A DNA stretch of 37,157 bases, taken from the NCBI GenBank assembly GCA_021842465.1, contig JAKBZN010000023.1:1-37157 (forward strand), read 5' to 3'. This document shows, piece after piece, positions 20,178-30,195 of this stretch. The translations under genes and the position numbers were made by a program. The notes beneath the pieces were generated by a model. It made no database searches. It saw nothing but the letters and a program-made list of their open reading frames with translations, and had not been told where the DNA came from. Position 1 is the first letter of the stretch; each line of letters begins with the position of its first letter. The stretch comes from Pseudomonadota bacterium (GTDB taxonomy: Bacteria > Pseudomonadota > Gammaproteobacteria > Burkholderiales > Burkholderiaceae_F).

Positions 20178-20443
20178 GCGTGGAGGCGAACGAAGCGGCC
20201 GCGGCCCTGCGCCGCTTGCGCTGGCGCGCCCGCCGCGGCATGCTGGAAAACGACGTCCTGCTGGCGCGGTTTTTCGATCGCCATGCGGCAAAACTCGATG
20301 CGCGCCTGCAAGGCGTGATGGAACAGCTTTTGCAATTGCCCGACGGCGAACTGCTCGATCTCGTTTTGGGGCGGACCGCTCCGCGCGGCGCTCTCGATAC
20401 CGCGGCGGGGAGCGAACTGCTTGCCCTGCTTCGTTCGGTGTGA
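20174..20443 (+). CDS. sdhE: Succinate dehydrogenase assembly factor SdhE (SDHAF2 family)
   Basis: A small 89-residue helical protein that helps covalent flavinylation of SdhA. The diagnostic motif is present as WRARRGMLENDVLLARFF; the core RGMxE contains the residues that contact the flavoprotein. The start is a GTG at 20174 overlapping the sdhB stop (GTGA), with CGGAGGGAG just upstream. A second GTG at 20180 has better Shine-Dalgarno spacing and is an equally possible start. Confidence 0.92.
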   Translation: MSVEANEAAAALRRLRWRARRGMLENDVLLARFFDRHAAKLDARLQGVMEQLLQLPDGELLDLVLGRTAPRGALDTAAGSELLALLRSV

Positions 20444-20458
20444 ATTAAGGACATTCTT

Positions 20459-21775
20459 ATGGCATTGACCCCATCCGAGCACAAGGCCACGTTGACGTTT
20501 TCCGACGGGACGCCACCGGTCGACCTGCCGATCTATCCGGGCACCATGGGACCGGATGTCATCGACATCCGCGCGCTGTATGGACGCACCGGGAAGTTCA
20601 CCTATGACCCGGCCTTCCTTGCGACGGCGTCGTGCAATTCCGGCATCACCTATATCGACGGCGACAAAGGGGAACTGCTCTATCGCGGCTATCCGATCGA
20701 CCAACTGGCAACCGGGTGCGACTTTCTCGAGGTCTGCTACCTGATTCTGTACGGCGAACTGCCGACGCCGGCACAGCGCGAGTCGTTCGTCGACACCGTC
20801 ACGCAGCACACGATGGTTCACGAACAGATGCAGTTCTTCCTCCGCGGGTTCCGGCGCGACGCCCACCCGATGGCGGTGCTGACCGGGTTGGTGGGAGCGA
20901 TGTCGGCGTTCTATCCGGACTCGATGAACGTGCACGATCCCCGGCAGCGGGAAGTGTCGGCGATCCGGCTGATCGCCAAGATGCCGACGCTGGTTGCGAT
21001 GGCCTACAAGTACACCGTGGGCCAGCCGTACATGTATCCGCGCAACGACCTGCCGTATGCCGCCAATTTCATGCGGATGATGTTCGCCACGCCGTGCGAG
21101 GACTACCGCTGCAACGACGTTCTGGCGCGTGCGCTGGATCGCATCCTGATCCTGCACGCGGATCACGAGCAGAACGCCTCCACCTCGACGGTGCGCCTGT
21201 GCGCATCCTCCGGGACGAACCCCTATGCGGCCATCGCCGCGGGCGTGGCCTGTCTTTGGGGTCCGGCGCACGGGGGCGCGAACGAGGCCGCGCTCAACAT
21301 GCTGTTCGAGATCCAGCGCGAAGGCGGCGTGGCGAAGATCGGCGAGTTCATCGCGAAGGTGAAGGACAAGAATTCCAATGTCCGGCTGATGGGGTTCGGG
21401 CATCGGGTCTACAAGAACTACGATCCGCGCGCCCGGTTGATGCGCGAGACCTGCTACGAGGTGCTCGATGAATTGGGGCTGCACGAGACGCCGCTGTTCA
21501 AGCTGGCCCTGACGCTGGAGAAGATTGCGCTCGAGGACGACTATTTCGTCAGCCGCAAGCTGTACCCGAACGTCGACTTCTATTCCGGCATCGTGCAGCA
21601 GGCGATCGGGGTGCCCGTGCCGCTCTTCACGGCGGTCTTCGCGCTGGCGCGCACCGTGGGTTGGGTTGCGCAGCTCAACGAGATGCTTGCCGATCCCGAG
21701 TACAAGATCGGGAGGCCGCGTCAGCTCTACGTCGGGCCCGGCCGCCGTGACGTGCGACCCATCGGGGAGCGATAG
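20459..21775 (+). CDS. gltA: Citrate synthase, type II
   Basis: Condenses oxaloacetate and acetyl-CoA to citrate; 438 residues, matching the hexameric NADH-sensitive type II enzymes. The catalytic triad is visible: His271 in [10 protein letters not shown], His315 in [15 protein letters not shown] and Asp373 in [21 protein letters not shown] is the family block before them. The N-terminal beta domain characteristic of type II enzymes is present. AAGGA precedes the ATG at 20459 by 7 nt; sdhE ends 15 nt upstream and sucA starts one base after the gltA stop, so this is one transcription unit. Confidence 0.98.
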   Translation: MALTPSEHKATLTFSDGTPPVDLPIYPGTMGPDVIDIRALYGRTGKFTYDPAFLATASCNSGITYIDGDKGELLYRGYPIDQLATGCDFLEVCYLILYGELPTPAQRESFVDTVTQHTMVHEQMQFFLRGFRRDAHPMAVLTGLVGAMSAFYPDSMNVHDPRQREVSAIRLIAKMPTLVAMAYKYTVGQPYMYPRNDLPYAANFMRMMFATPCEDYRCNDVLARALDRILILHADHEQNASTSTVRLCASSGTNPYAAIAAGVACLWGPAHGGANEAALNMLFEIQREGGVAKIGEFIAKVKDKNSNVRLMGFGHRVYKNYDPRARLMRETCYEVLDELGLHETPLFKLALTLEKIALEDDYFVSRKLYPNVDFYSGIVQQAIGVPVPLFTAVFALARTVGWVAQLNEMLADPEYKIGRPRQLYVGPGRRDVRPIGER

Positions 21776-21776
21776 C

Positions 21777-24647
21777 ATGTCGATGACCCAATCGATGCGC
21801 GAGTTCCAGTCCACGTCCTACCTTTTCGGCGGCAATTCCCCCTATGTCGAAGACCTGTACGAGCGCTACCTCGACAATCCCGCCTCGGTGTCGGACAAGT
21901 GGCGCGCATATTTCGACCGGCTGCAGCTTGCGCCCGCGGCCGACGGCAAGCCATCGACCCACGACATCGCGCACGCGCCGATCGTCGAGTCGTTCGCCTT
22001 GCGCGCGCGGACCGGCATGCTGCGGCCGGTGATCGCGGCGACGGATCTCAGCGTTGCGCGCAAGCAGGTGCATGTTCAGTCGATCGTTTCCGCGTACCGC
22101 TCGCTGGGCAGCCGCTGGGCGGATCTCGATCCCTTGAAGCGCGCCGAACGCCCGGCGCTGCCGGAACTGGAACCCGCGTTCTACGATTTCACCGAGGCCG
22201 ACATGGACACGGTGTTCTCGGCCGCCAACACGTATTTCGGCGCCGACCAGATGTCATTGCGGGAGATCGTCGCGGCGCTGCGGCGCACCTATTGCGGGAC
22301 GCTGGGCGCGGAATACATGCACGTCTCCGATCCGGCGCAGAAGCGCTGGTTGCAGCAGCGCCTCGAATCAATCCGGTCGACGCCGGATTTTTCCCCGGAA
22401 GCGAAGCGCCGAATCCTGGCGCAGGTGACCGCGGCCGAAGGCCTGGAGCGGTATCTGCACAACAAGTACGTCGGGCAGAAGCGCTTTTCGCTGGAGGGCG
22501 GCGAGAGCTTCATCGCCGTGATGGACGCGCTGGTGCAGCACGGTGGGGAACTCGGGATCGAGGAGTTCGTCATCGGCATGGCGCATCGCGGGCGCCTCAA
22601 CGTCCTCGTCAACACCCTCGGAAAGCGTCCGGGCGATCTGTTCGCGGAGTTCGACGGGACGCTCGCATCCGACCTGCCATCGGGTGACGTGAAGTATCAC
22701 ATGGGGTTTTCTGCCGACGCGACGACCCCGAGCGGCCCGGTGCACCTGTCGCTCGCGTTCAACCCGTCTCACCTGGAGATCGTCAATCCGGTGGTGGAAG
22801 GGTCGGTGCGCGCGCGCCAGGAACGCCGCGGCGATGCAGAGGGCCGCAAGGTCCTGGCGGTGCAGGTCCACGGCGATGCCGCGTTTTCCGGGCAGGGGGT
22901 GGTGATGGAAACCCTCGCGCTGGCGCAGACCCGCGGTTACGGTACCGGCGGCACGGTACACATCGTCATCAACAACCAGATCGGCTTCACGACGTCGGAT
23001 CCGCGCGATACCCGCTCCAGTCTCTACTGCACCGACATCGTCAAGATGATCGAAGCGCCGGTGCTGCACGTCAACGGCGACGATCCGGAGGCGGCGGTGC
23101 TTGCCGCACGGATCGCACTGGATTTCCGCCGGGAATTCCGGAAGGACATCGTGCTGGACGTCGTGTGTTTCCGCCGCCTCGGGCACAACGAACAGGACAC
23201 ACCGGCGGTGACGCAGCCGCTCATGTACAAGAAGATCGGCGCGCATCCCGGGACGCGCAAGCTGTATGCCGACCGGTTGGTCGCCCAAGGGGTGCTGGCG
23301 GCGGCGGACGCCGAGGCGATGCTGCCCGCGTATCGGCAGGCGATGGAGGAGGGCCGTTCGGTGGTCGAGCCGGTGCTCAGCAATTTCAAGAGCCGGTTTG
23401 CCGTCGACTGGGCGCCGTTTCGCCGGGAGTGGACCGACGCCGCGGATACCGCGCTGCCCCTGGCGGATCTCCGCCGTCTCGGCGAGCGCATCACGACCGT
23501 ACCGGAAAATTTCAGGCTGCATCCGCTGGTCGAGCGGGTCGTCGCCGACCGTCGGGCGATGGTCGAAGGACGGCATCCCGTCGACTGGGGAATGGGCGAG
23601 CACCTGGCGTTCGCTTCGCTCGTCGTCGGCGGCTACGGCGTCCGGATCACCGGACAGGACTCCGGGCGCGGGACCTTCTCGCACCGGCATGCCGTGCTGC
23701 ACGACCAGAATCGCGAGCGATGGAACGAAGGCACCTATGTCCCGCTGCAGAACGTGGCCGAAGGCCAGGCGCCGTTCACGGTCATCGACTCGGTGCTGTC
23801 CGAGGAGGCGGTGCTGGGGTTCGAATACGGCTACTCGACGGCCGCGCCGAATTCCCTGGTGATCTGGGAGGCGCAGTTCGGCGACTTCGCCAACGGCGCC
23901 CAGGTGCTGATCGACCAGTTCATCTCCTCGGGCGAGGTGAAATGGGGAAGGCTGTCGGGCCTGGTGCTGATGCTGCCGCACGGGTACGAAGGGCAGGGGC
24001 CCGAACACTCGTCGGCGCGGATCGAGCGGTATCTGCAACTCTGCGCCGAGACCAACATGCAGGTCACGCAGCCGACCACCGCGGCGCAGATCTTCCATGT
24101 CCTTCGCCGGCAGATGATCCGCAAGCTGCGCAAGCCGCTGGTGATCTTCACGCCGAAGTCCCTGCTGCGCAAACCGGAAGCCTGTTCGGCGCTCGAGGAC
24201 TTCACGCGCGGCGAATTTCGCACGGTGATCGGCGACGGCGCAATCGCCGATCCCGCGGCGGTAACGCGTCTGGTGCTCTGCTCGGGGCGGGTGTACTACG
24301 ATCTGGTCGCAGCGCGGGCCGAGCGCAAGATGACGGACACGGTGGCGATCGCGCGACTGGAACAGCTCTATCCGTTTCCGCAAGCGGCGCTTGCGGAGGA
24401 GTTGCAGCGCTACCCGGCTTTGCGGGAGGTCGTCTGGACACAGGACGAGCCCCGCAACCAGGGCGCCTGGCGGGCGGTGCAGAATCGCGTTTTCGAAGCC
24501 CTGGCGGCCGGGCAGACCCTGTCCTACGCCGGGCGACCGGAGTCGGCGTCTCCCGCGGTCGGGTATCACGCCAAGCACCTCGAACAGTTGCGGGCCCTGC
24601 TCGACGGGGCCTTCGGGGCGGTGGACGGATTTGTGCTTCACAAATAA
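21777..24647 (+). CDS. sucA: 2-oxoglutarate dehydrogenase E1 component
   Basis: Thiamine-diphosphate enzyme of the 2-oxoglutarate dehydrogenase complex, 956 residues. The N-terminal E2-binding segment [19 protein letters not shown] is typical. Active-site blocks include [34 protein letters not shown] and [17 protein letters not shown] (TPP/Mg region). The C-terminal transketolase-like domain has ESFI-related and [18 protein letters not shown] blocks. The start at 21777 follows CGGGGAG. The longer open frame upstream overlaps gltA and is not coding. Confidence 0.98.
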   Translation: MSMTQSMREFQSTSYLFGGNSPYVEDLYERYLDNPASVSDKWRAYFDRLQLAPAADGKPSTHDIAHAPIVESFALRARTGMLRPVIAATDLSVARKQVHVQSIVSAYRSLGSRWADLDPLKRAERPALPELEPAFYDFTEADMDTVFSAANTYFGADQMSLREIVAALRRTYCGTLGAEYMHVSDPAQKRWLQQRLESIRSTPDFSPEAKRRILAQVTAAEGLERYLHNKYVGQKRFSLEGGESFIAVMDALVQHGGELGIEEFVIGMAHRGRLNVLVNTLGKRPGDLFAEFDGTLASDLPSGDVKYHMGFSADATTPSGPVHLSLAFNPSHLEIVNPVVEGSVRARQERRGDAEGRKVLAVQVHGDAAFSGQGVVMETLALAQTRGYGTGGTVHIVINNQIGFTTSDPRDTRSSLYCTDIVKMIEAPVLHVNGDDPEAAVLAARIALDFRREFRKDIVLDVVCFRRLGHNEQDTPAVTQPLMYKKIGAHPGTRKLYADRLVAQGVLAAADAEAMLPAYRQAMEEGRSVVEPVLSNFKSRFAVDWAPFRREWTDAADTALPLADLRRLGERITTVPENFRLHPLVERVVADRRAMVEGRHPVDWGMGEHLAFASLVVGGYGVRITGQDSGRGTFSHRHAVLHDQNRERWNEGTYVPLQNVAEGQAPFTVIDSVLSEEAVLGFEYGYSTAAPNSLVIWEAQFGDFANGAQVLIDQFISSGEVKWGRLSGLVLMLPHGYEGQGPEHSSARIERYLQLCAETNMQVTQPTTAAQIFHVLRRQMIRKLRKPLVIFTPKSLLRKPEACSALEDFTRGEFRTVIGDGAIADPAAVTRLVLCSGRVYYDLVAARAERKMTDTVAIARLEQLYPFPQAALAEELQRYPALREVVWTQDEPRNQGAWRAVQNRVFEALAAGQTLSYAGRPESASPAVGYHAKHLEQLRALLDGAFGAVDGFVLHK

Positions 24648-24667
24648 GAAAAGAATCGCGAGGACGC

Positions 24668-25894
24668 ATGGCAGATATCGAAGTGAAGGTGCCGCAGCTT
24701 TCGGAATCGATTTCCGAGGCGACCTTGCTGCAATGGAAGAAGCAGCCCGGCGCCGCGGTCGTTGCCGACGAAATCCTCGTCGAGGTCGAGACCGACAAGG
24801 TGGTGCTCGACGTGCCGGCGCCGAAATCCGGCGTGCTGGCGGAGATCGTCGCTCCGAGCGGCGCGTCGGTGACCTCGGGTCAGGTGATCGCGCGGATCGT
24901 CGAAGGTTCGCCGGAATCCGCGGCGCCCGCCGCGCCGGCTCCGATTACGATGCCGGCCGCGGCGCGCGTGCTCAAGGAAGCGGGAATCGCCCCGGAGGCG
25001 GTGGCGGGCACGGGGCGGGGCGGTCGCATCACCAAGGGCGATGCCTTGGCGGCGGCGCAAGCGGCATCGCCGGCCGTGGCCGGTGGGGGCGATGCCCGGG
25101 GGGGCGCGGCGCCGCGCCAGGGCGCATCGAGCCCTGTGCCGTCGCCGTTGACGGAGATTGCCGCGCCGATCGATTCGGCGGCGCTCGGCAACAATCGTCT
25201 CGAACAGCGCGTGCCGATGTCGCGCTTGCGGCAGCGCGTGGCCGAGCGGCTCGTGGAGTCCCAGTCGACGGCGGCGATCCTCACCACGTTCAATGAAGTG
25301 AACATGCAGCCGGTGATCGAGCTGCGCAATCGGCACAAGGAACGCTTCGAGAAGGAACACGGCGTCAAGCTGGGGTTCATGTCGTTTTTCGTCAAGGCGG
25401 CAGTGCATGCGCTCAAGCGCTTCCCCATCGTCAACGCCTCGATAGACGGCACCGACATCGTCTACCACGGCTATTTCGACATCGGGATTGCGGTGGGATC
25501 GCCGCGCGGGCTGGTCGTTCCGGTGCTGCGCGATGCCGATGCGCAGACCTTTTCGGAGATCGAAAGGCGCATCGGTGACTTCGGCCGGCGCGCCGGCGAA
25601 GGCAAGCTGGCGATCGAGGAACTGACGGGCGGAACGTTCACCATCTCGAACGGCGGCGTGTTCGGGTCGATGCTCTCCACGCCCATCATCAACCCGCCGC
25701 AGTCGGCGATCCTCGGCGTGCACGCCACCAAGGATCGCCCGGTGGCGGAGAATGGCCAGGTGGTGATCCGGCCGATGAACTACCTCGCCCTGTCGTACGA
25801 TCACCGCATCATCGACGGCCGCGAAGCGGTGCTGTTCCTGGTGGCGATCAAGGAGGCCCTGGAAGATCCGGGCCGGCTCCTGCTCGAAATGTAG
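24668..25894 (+). CDS. sucB: 2-oxoglutarate dehydrogenase E2 (dihydrolipoyl succinyltransferase)
   Basis: Core succinyltransferase of the complex, 408 residues. One lipoyl domain holds the lipoylated Lys44 in [14 protein letters not shown]. It is followed by an Ala/Pro linker, a peripheral-subunit binding domain ([18 protein letters not shown]), a second Gly/Ala-rich linker and the catalytic domain. The active-site motif is [16 protein letters not shown]. The ATG at 24668 follows GCGAGGA and lies 20 nt after sucA. Confidence 0.98.
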   Translation: MADIEVKVPQLSESISEATLLQWKKQPGAAVVADEILVEVETDKVVLDVPAPKSGVLAEIVAPSGASVTSGQVIARIVEGSPESAAPAAPAPITMPAAARVLKEAGIAPEAVAGTGRGGRITKGDALAAAQAASPAVAGGGDARGGAAPRQGASSPVPSPLTEIAAPIDSAALGNNRLEQRVPMSRLRQRVAERLVESQSTAAILTTFNEVNMQPVIELRNRHKERFEKEHGVKLGFMSFFVKAAVHALKRFPIVNASIDGTDIVYHGYFDIGIAVGSPRGLVVPVLRDADAQTFSEIERRIGDFGRRAGEGKLAIEELTGGTFTISNGGVFGSMLSTPIINPPQSAILGVHATKDRPVAENGQVVIRPMNYLALSYDHRIIDGREAVLFLVAIKEALEDPGRLLLEM

Positions 25895-25958
25895 AAGGCG
25901 TGGATCGGGCAATGCGCTGGGCGTACCCACTGCAGCCACCCGACGCGCCTCCAGAACG

Positions 25959-27413
25959 ATGACCGAAGAAACGCCACAAATCCTCGACGTCGCCGTGATC
26001 GGCGCCGGCCCCGGCGGCTACACCGCCGCGATCCGCGCCGCTCAGCTCGGCTTGCGCACGGCTTGCATCGACGACTGGACGACGACCGACGGCCAGCCCG
26101 CGCCCGGCGGTACCTGCACCAACGTCGGCTGCATTCCCTCCAAGGCATTGCTCCAGTCCAGCGAATATTTCGACCATGCCGCGCACGGGTTGGGCGAACA
26201 CGGCGTCGTCTGCGCGCCGCCGACGCTCGACCTCGGCCGCATGATGGCGCGCAAGGATGCGGTGGTGCGCCAGACCAACGACGGCATCCGCTACCTCTTT
26301 CGCAAGAACAAGATCGAGTTCCTTGCGGGCCGCGCAACCCTGCGGCGGCGCACCGACGCCCCCGCCGGACCCGGCGATTGCGTGGTGGAGGTCGCGGTCG
26401 AGCCCGGGGGCCGGGTGCTGCGGGCACGCAATGTGATCCTGGCGACGGGTTCCTCGCCGCGCCCGCTGCCCGGGATCGCCTTCGACGAGCGGCGCATTCT
26501 GTCCAATCGGGGCGCCTTGGCACTCGACGCCGTGCCGCAGCGTCTTGGCATCATCGGAGCGGGAGTCATCGGCCTTGAACTGGGGTCGGTCTGGCGGCGG
26601 CTGGGCGCGCAGGTGACGGTGTTGGAAGCGCTGCCGCAATTCCTGGGCATCGCGGACGAACAGATCGCGCGCGAGGCGCTCAAGGCGTTTCGCAAGCAGG
26701 GTCTGGACGTGCGCCTGGGCGTGCAGATCGGCGCAGTGGAAGCCGGCGACGCCGGCGTTTCGGTCGCATATCGTGGCGGGGATGGGGATGCGATGCTGGC
26801 GTGCGACCGGCTCGTCGTGGCCATCGGCCGCGTGCCCAACAGCGGTGGCTGGGGGGCGGACGCGGTGGGATTGACGATCGATGCGCGCGGCTTCGTCGCC
26901 GTCGACGAAGATTGCCGCACCAACCTCGCCGGGGTCTGGGCGATCGGTGATCTGGTGCGCGGTCCCATGCTCGCGCACAAAGCCGAGGACGAAGGGGTTG
27001 CGGTGGCGGAACGGATTGCCGGCAAGGCGGGCCACGCCGATCTCGCCCGGATCCCCAGCGTCGTCTATACCGATCCCGAAATCGCCTGGGTCGGACAGAC
27101 CGAGGCGCAGCTGCGCGCGGCGGGCCGCGCCGTCCGGGTTGGAACCTTCCCGTTTTCCGCCAATGGGCGCGCACGTGCCGCGGGCAATGCCGTCGGGCTG
27201 GTCAAGATCCTGGCTGACGAAACCACCGACGAGATCCTCGGCGTGCACATTCTCGGCGCCGGGGCATCGGAACTGATCGCCGAGGCGGTCACGGCGATGG
27301 CCTTCCGCGCCTCCTCGGAGGACCTCGCACGCACCTGCCATGCCCACCCGACCCGATCCGAAGCGCTGCGCGAAGCGGCGCTGGCGGTGGATCGGCGGGC
27401 GCTGAATTTCTGA
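25959..27413 (+). CDS. lpdA: Dihydrolipoyl dehydrogenase (E3)
   Basis: Reoxidises dihydrolipoamide of the E2 component with NAD+; 484 residues. The FAD site is AVIGAGPGGYTAAI (about 12-25). The redox disulfide is Cys53-Cys58 in GGTCTNVGCIPSKALLQ, and the NAD site is GIIGAGVIGLELGSVW. The C-terminal dimer motif CHAHPTRSEALREAAL carries the catalytic His-Glu pair. It lies 64 nt after sucB, which matches its role in the same complex. No clear Shine-Dalgarno precedes the ATG at 25959, so translation may be partly coupled. A second, divergent member of this enzyme class is at 3659. Confidence 0.97.
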   Translation: MTEETPQILDVAVIGAGPGGYTAAIRAAQLGLRTACIDDWTTTDGQPAPGGTCTNVGCIPSKALLQSSEYFDHAAHGLGEHGVVCAPPTLDLGRMMARKDAVVRQTNDGIRYLFRKNKIEFLAGRATLRRRTDAPAGPGDCVVEVAVEPGGRVLRARNVILATGSSPRPLPGIAFDERRILSNRGALALDAVPQRLGIIGAGVIGLELGSVWRRLGAQVTVLEALPQFLGIADEQIAREALKAFRKQGLDVRLGVQIGAVEAGDAGVSVAYRGGDGDAMLACDRLVVAIGRVPNSGGWGADAVGLTIDARGFVAVDEDCRTNLAGVWAIGDLVRGPMLAHKAEDEGVAVAERIAGKAGHADLARIPSVVYTDPEIAWVGQTEAQLRAAGRAVRVGTFPFSANGRARAAGNAVGLVKILADETTDEILGVHILGAGASELIAEAVTAMAFRASSEDLARTCHAHPTRSEALREAALAVDRRALNF

Positions 27414-27425
27414 TGACCTCCTTAT

Positions 27426-27455
27426 CCCCGCCCTCTCCCGTAAGCGGGAGCGGGG
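27426..27455. repeat. REP-like palindrome between lpdA and zapE
   Basis: CTCCCG and CGGGAG flank a TAAG loop, with outer CCCCG/CGGGG arms, in the 116-nt gap after lpdA. The core CCCTCTCCCG...CGGGAG is shared with the two palindromes near the insertion-sequence ends at 34553 and 36031, so it belongs to a dispersed family in this genome. It may act as an mRNA-stabilising or partially terminating hairpin; no T run follows. Confidence 0.6.
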
Positions 27456-27529
27456 ACGCATCCCTGCCGCCATCCGGCTCGCTCATCGCCGGGCGCCAGC
27501 GATCGCGGCGAGCCTCCGTCGCGTAGCGC

Positions 27530-28585
27530 ATGACCGTCCTGCAACGATTCGAATCCGCGCTGGCGCCGCGCGGTGGGACCCCCGATGCATCGCAGCGCGC
27601 CGCGCTGGACCGCCTGGAGCGCTTCGTCCGCGAGTGCGCCGCGTACGAAGCGCAGCGGAATTCGTTCGCGAGTCGATTCGTGCGCAAGCCGCCGCCGCCC
27701 CGCGGGGTGTATTGCTGGGGCGGGGTGGGGCGCGGCAAAAGCCTGCTGATGGACTCGACGTTCGCCGAGATCCCCGCGCGCGACAAGGTGCGCCTGCATT
27801 TCCATGAGTTCATTCGCGACGCCCATCGCGCGATGCAGACCCTGCGCGGCGCCGCCGATCCGCTCGCCGAGGCCGGGCGCGACATCGCGCGCAGTGCGAC
27901 CTGGATCTTCCTTGACGAGTTCCGCATTTCGGACATCGCCGACGCCATGATCCTGCATCGCCTCCTGGCGAGCCTGTTCGATGCGGGGGCGGTGCTGTTC
28001 ATCACGTCCAACATGGCGCCGGATGCCCTGTATCCGGATGGGTTGCACCGCGACCGCATCCTGCCGGCGATTGCGTTGCTGCAGGATCGACTGGACGTGC
28101 TGCTCGTCGACGGCGGGGTCGATTACCGGTCCCGGGCACTCGGCCGATTCGGCACGTGGTTCGTCGCCGATGCCGAGGATGCCCGGATGGCGTCGGCATT
28201 TTCCGCGCTGGCGGACGGTGGGCCGGGAGATCCGGTGCTCCAGATCGAAGGACGCGAAGTGCGCGCCCGCGGGCGCGCGGACGGTGTGGCGTGGTTCGAT
28301 TTCGCAACTCTGATCTGCAGCCCCCGTTCCTATGCCGATTACCTCGACATCGCGGCGCACTTTCACACCGTGCTGCTTTCCGGCGTGCCGCGGCTCGCGG
28401 AATGCACGCCATCGGAGATCAAGCGCTTCACCTGGCTCGTCGACATTCTCTACGACCGCCACGGAAAGTTCGTCGTGTCGGCCGAGGTGCCGATGGAGCA
28501 ACTCGGCGAGGGGGTATCGGGCGCCGAGTACCAGCGCACGGCATCGCGGCTGCGCGAGATGCAGGTTCGCGAAGCGGCGCATTGA
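27530..28585 (+). CDS. zapE: Cell division protein ZapE (AFG1-like ATPase)
   Basis: A 351-residue P-loop ATPase of the AFG1/ZapE family. The Walker A motif is GGVGRGKS (64-71), and the Walker B region is WIFLDEFRISDIADAMIL. SNMAPDALYPDGLHRDRILP is the conserved sensor-1 region, and the C-terminal FTWLVDILYDR block is also typical. In E. coli ZapE associates with the Z ring and promotes constriction under stress. Its place directly after lpdA is a recurring betaproteobacterial arrangement. The ATG at 27530 lacks a clear Shine-Dalgarno but starts the family-like sequence MTVLQRFE. Confidence 0.93.
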   Translation: MTVLQRFESALAPRGGTPDASQRAALDRLERFVRECAAYEAQRNSFASRFVRKPPPPRGVYCWGGVGRGKSLLMDSTFAEIPARDKVRLHFHEFIRDAHRAMQTLRGAADPLAEAGRDIARSATWIFLDEFRISDIADAMILHRLLASLFDAGAVLFITSNMAPDALYPDGLHRDRILPAIALLQDRLDVLLVDGGVDYRSRALGRFGTWFVADAEDARMASAFSALADGGPGDPVLQIEGREVRARGRADGVAWFDFATLICSPRSYADYLDIAAHFHTVLLSGVPRLAECTPSEIKRFTWLVDILYDRHGKFVVSAEVPMEQLGEGVSGAEYQRTASRLREMQVREAAH

Positions 28586-28613
28586 TGGCAAACTAGCCCG
28601 CAACGGGGGGGAG

Positions 28614-29363
28614 ATGTCGCGATTCCGGGTTTTTCTGTTTCTTGTCTCGATTGCCGTGGCGGCGCACGCTGCGGGTCATGGCACAGACGTCGGTGCGGAC
28701 GTCGATGCGCTGGCGCGCAAGTATCCGCCCGGTTCGATCGACACCGCGGCGCGTGCCCAGCAGGCGCTGTCGGATGCCGGGGTCGTCGACCGGCTCGTCC
28801 AGACGGAGGCCCAGGCGCGCATCGAGCGCTGCCAACATGCGATCTTCATGAACGATTGCCTGGGATTCGCGCAGCGCTTCCAGCGCCGTGGCGAGCATGT
28901 GGTGCGTCGGATCACCCTGGAAGCGCATGCCCTGCAGCGCCGGTTGGATGCGGCAGAGCACGCGCGGGAGCGCGCCGCCGATCGCAAGCGGCAGGCGTTG
29001 GAGGATGCGCAGCGACCCGCGCGCGAACGCGCATCCGAGGCGGCATACCGGCAGCACCAGCAGGGCCTGCGTGACCAGGCGAACCAGGATGCGCAACGGG
29101 ATGCCCAAGCGGCGGCATCGGCACCGCAAAGCGAGGCCGATGCGGCGAAGCGCCAACGACAACACGACCAGAACGTGGCGAACTTCCAGTCGGGGCGGAC
29201 GCAGCGTGAGGGGGCGGCGCGGCAGCAGTATGAAGAGAAACAGAAAAAGGCCGCCGACTATGCGCGCGAGCGGGCGAAGGAGCGTGCAAGCGACGAGCAG
29301 CAGCGGGCGCAGCGCAAGGCGGATCGCGAGCAGAAGGCACGCACCGATCCGGAACGCCCTTGA
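28614..29363 (+). CDS. Secreted alanine/arginine/glutamine-rich helical protein of unknown function
   Basis: A 249-residue protein I cannot assign to a named family. It begins with a Sec signal peptide (RFRVFLFLVSIAVAAHA, cleavage near residue 20), followed by a compact domain of about 80 residues containing Cys73 and Cys82 in RCQHAIFMNDCLGFAQ. The remaining ~150 residues are rich in Ala, Arg, Gln and Glu with heptad-like charge patterns, indicating a long helix or coiled coil with no TM segment. A periplasmic location with one disulfide is inferred. The ATG at 28614 is preceded by GGGGGGGAG. It lies 28 nt after zapE and may share its transcript. Confidence 0.75.
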   Translation: MSRFRVFLFLVSIAVAAHAAGHGTDVGADVDALARKYPPGSIDTAARAQQALSDAGVVDRLVQTEAQARIERCQHAIFMNDCLGFAQRFQRRGEHVVRRITLEAHALQRRLDAAEHARERAADRKRQALEDAQRPARERASEAAYRQHQQGLRDQANQDAQRDAQAAASAPQSEADAAKRQRQHDQNVANFQSGRTQREGAARQQYEEKQKKAADYARERAKERASDEQQRAQRKADREQKARTDPERP

Positions 29364-29382
29364 ACCCGACGTGCCCGCGCCG

Positions 29383-30144
29383 TCAGGCCGGCTCCATCTT
29401 GATGACGACCAGGGACAGGTTGTCGCCTTTGCCCCGGGCGCGCGCGCGCGCCAGATCGACCATCCGCTGGGTAGCCTCCCGCGCGGGGAGTTCCTGCAGC
29501 ACGGTCGCCATCTCGGGTTCCTTGACGTAGGTCCAGAGGCCGTCGCTCGCCAGCACGAAGCAGTCGCCCGCGCGCAAGCCGCCGGTTTCGCCGTAGTCGA
29601 TCCGGAGTTCGCTGCGAGCGCCCAGCGCACTGAACAGGACGCTGCGGAAGCGGCGCCGTTCCGGGCCTCCTTCGATCAGTTGGCCGCTGGCGTTGAGGGT
29701 GGATCCGTAGGAGTGATCGATCGTCCGGTGCAGCAGCGCGCCATCGCGAAAGTGCAGCAGGCGGCTGTCGCCGACGTGGACCCAGTCGGCGCGCCGGCCT
29801 TGCACGAGGAGGGCGACGAGCGTGCTGTGGGGTTCCTTTTCCGCAGCCACCGCGGTTAGTCGGATGACCGTGTGCGCCTCGGAGACGATTGCGCCGAGCA
29901 GGCCCCGCCCATCCATTCCCGCTTCCGGTCGGTCATCGAAGAGGTTGCGCGCGGTGGCGATGACTTGATCGGAGGCCAGTCGTCCGCCGGTGCGGCCGCC
30001 CATGCCGTCGGCCACCAGGGCCAGCAGACTGCCCGGCCAGTACCGGCTGGTCAGGATCGCGACGCGGTCCTGCTGGTCCTGCCGGTCGCCGATATGGTCG
30101 GCGCTGCAGGCGGTGATCTTGAAGGTTGCGGCGTCGCTAGGCAC
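29383..30144 (-). CDS. PP2C-family serine/threonine protein phosphatase
   Basis: A 253-residue soluble PPM/PP2C phosphatase of the Stp type. Metal-binding and family motifs appear in order: DQQDRVAIL, VADGMGGRTGG, VHVGDSRLLHFRDG, DHSYGS, LASDGLWTYV and the closing GKGDNLSLVVIKM with the last metal Asp-Asn. It should remove phosphate from Ser/Thr proteins using Mn or Mg. The start is a GTG at 30144 chosen by domain length; longer readings of the frame run antisense to the helicase gene. No Ser/Thr kinase is encoded in the window, so its partner is elsewhere. It is divergent from the helicase gene with a 51-nt gap. Confidence 0.9.
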   Translation of the reverse strand: MPSDAATFKITACSADHIGDRQDQQDRVAILTSRYWPGSLLALVADGMGGRTGGRLASDQVIATARNLFDDRPEAGMDGRGLLGAIVSEAHTVIRLTAVAAEKEPHSTLVALLVQGRRADWVHVGDSRLLHFRDGALLHRTIDHSYGSTLNASGQLIEGGPERRRFRSVLFSALGARSELRIDYGETGGLRAGDCFVLASDGLWTYVKEPEMATVLQELPAREATQRMVDLARARARGKGDNLSLVVIKMEPA

Positions 30145-30195
30145 GCGGAGCTCTGTGCGGTGGAACGCGGGTTGGACGAGTCGGCCGAGGGTATC

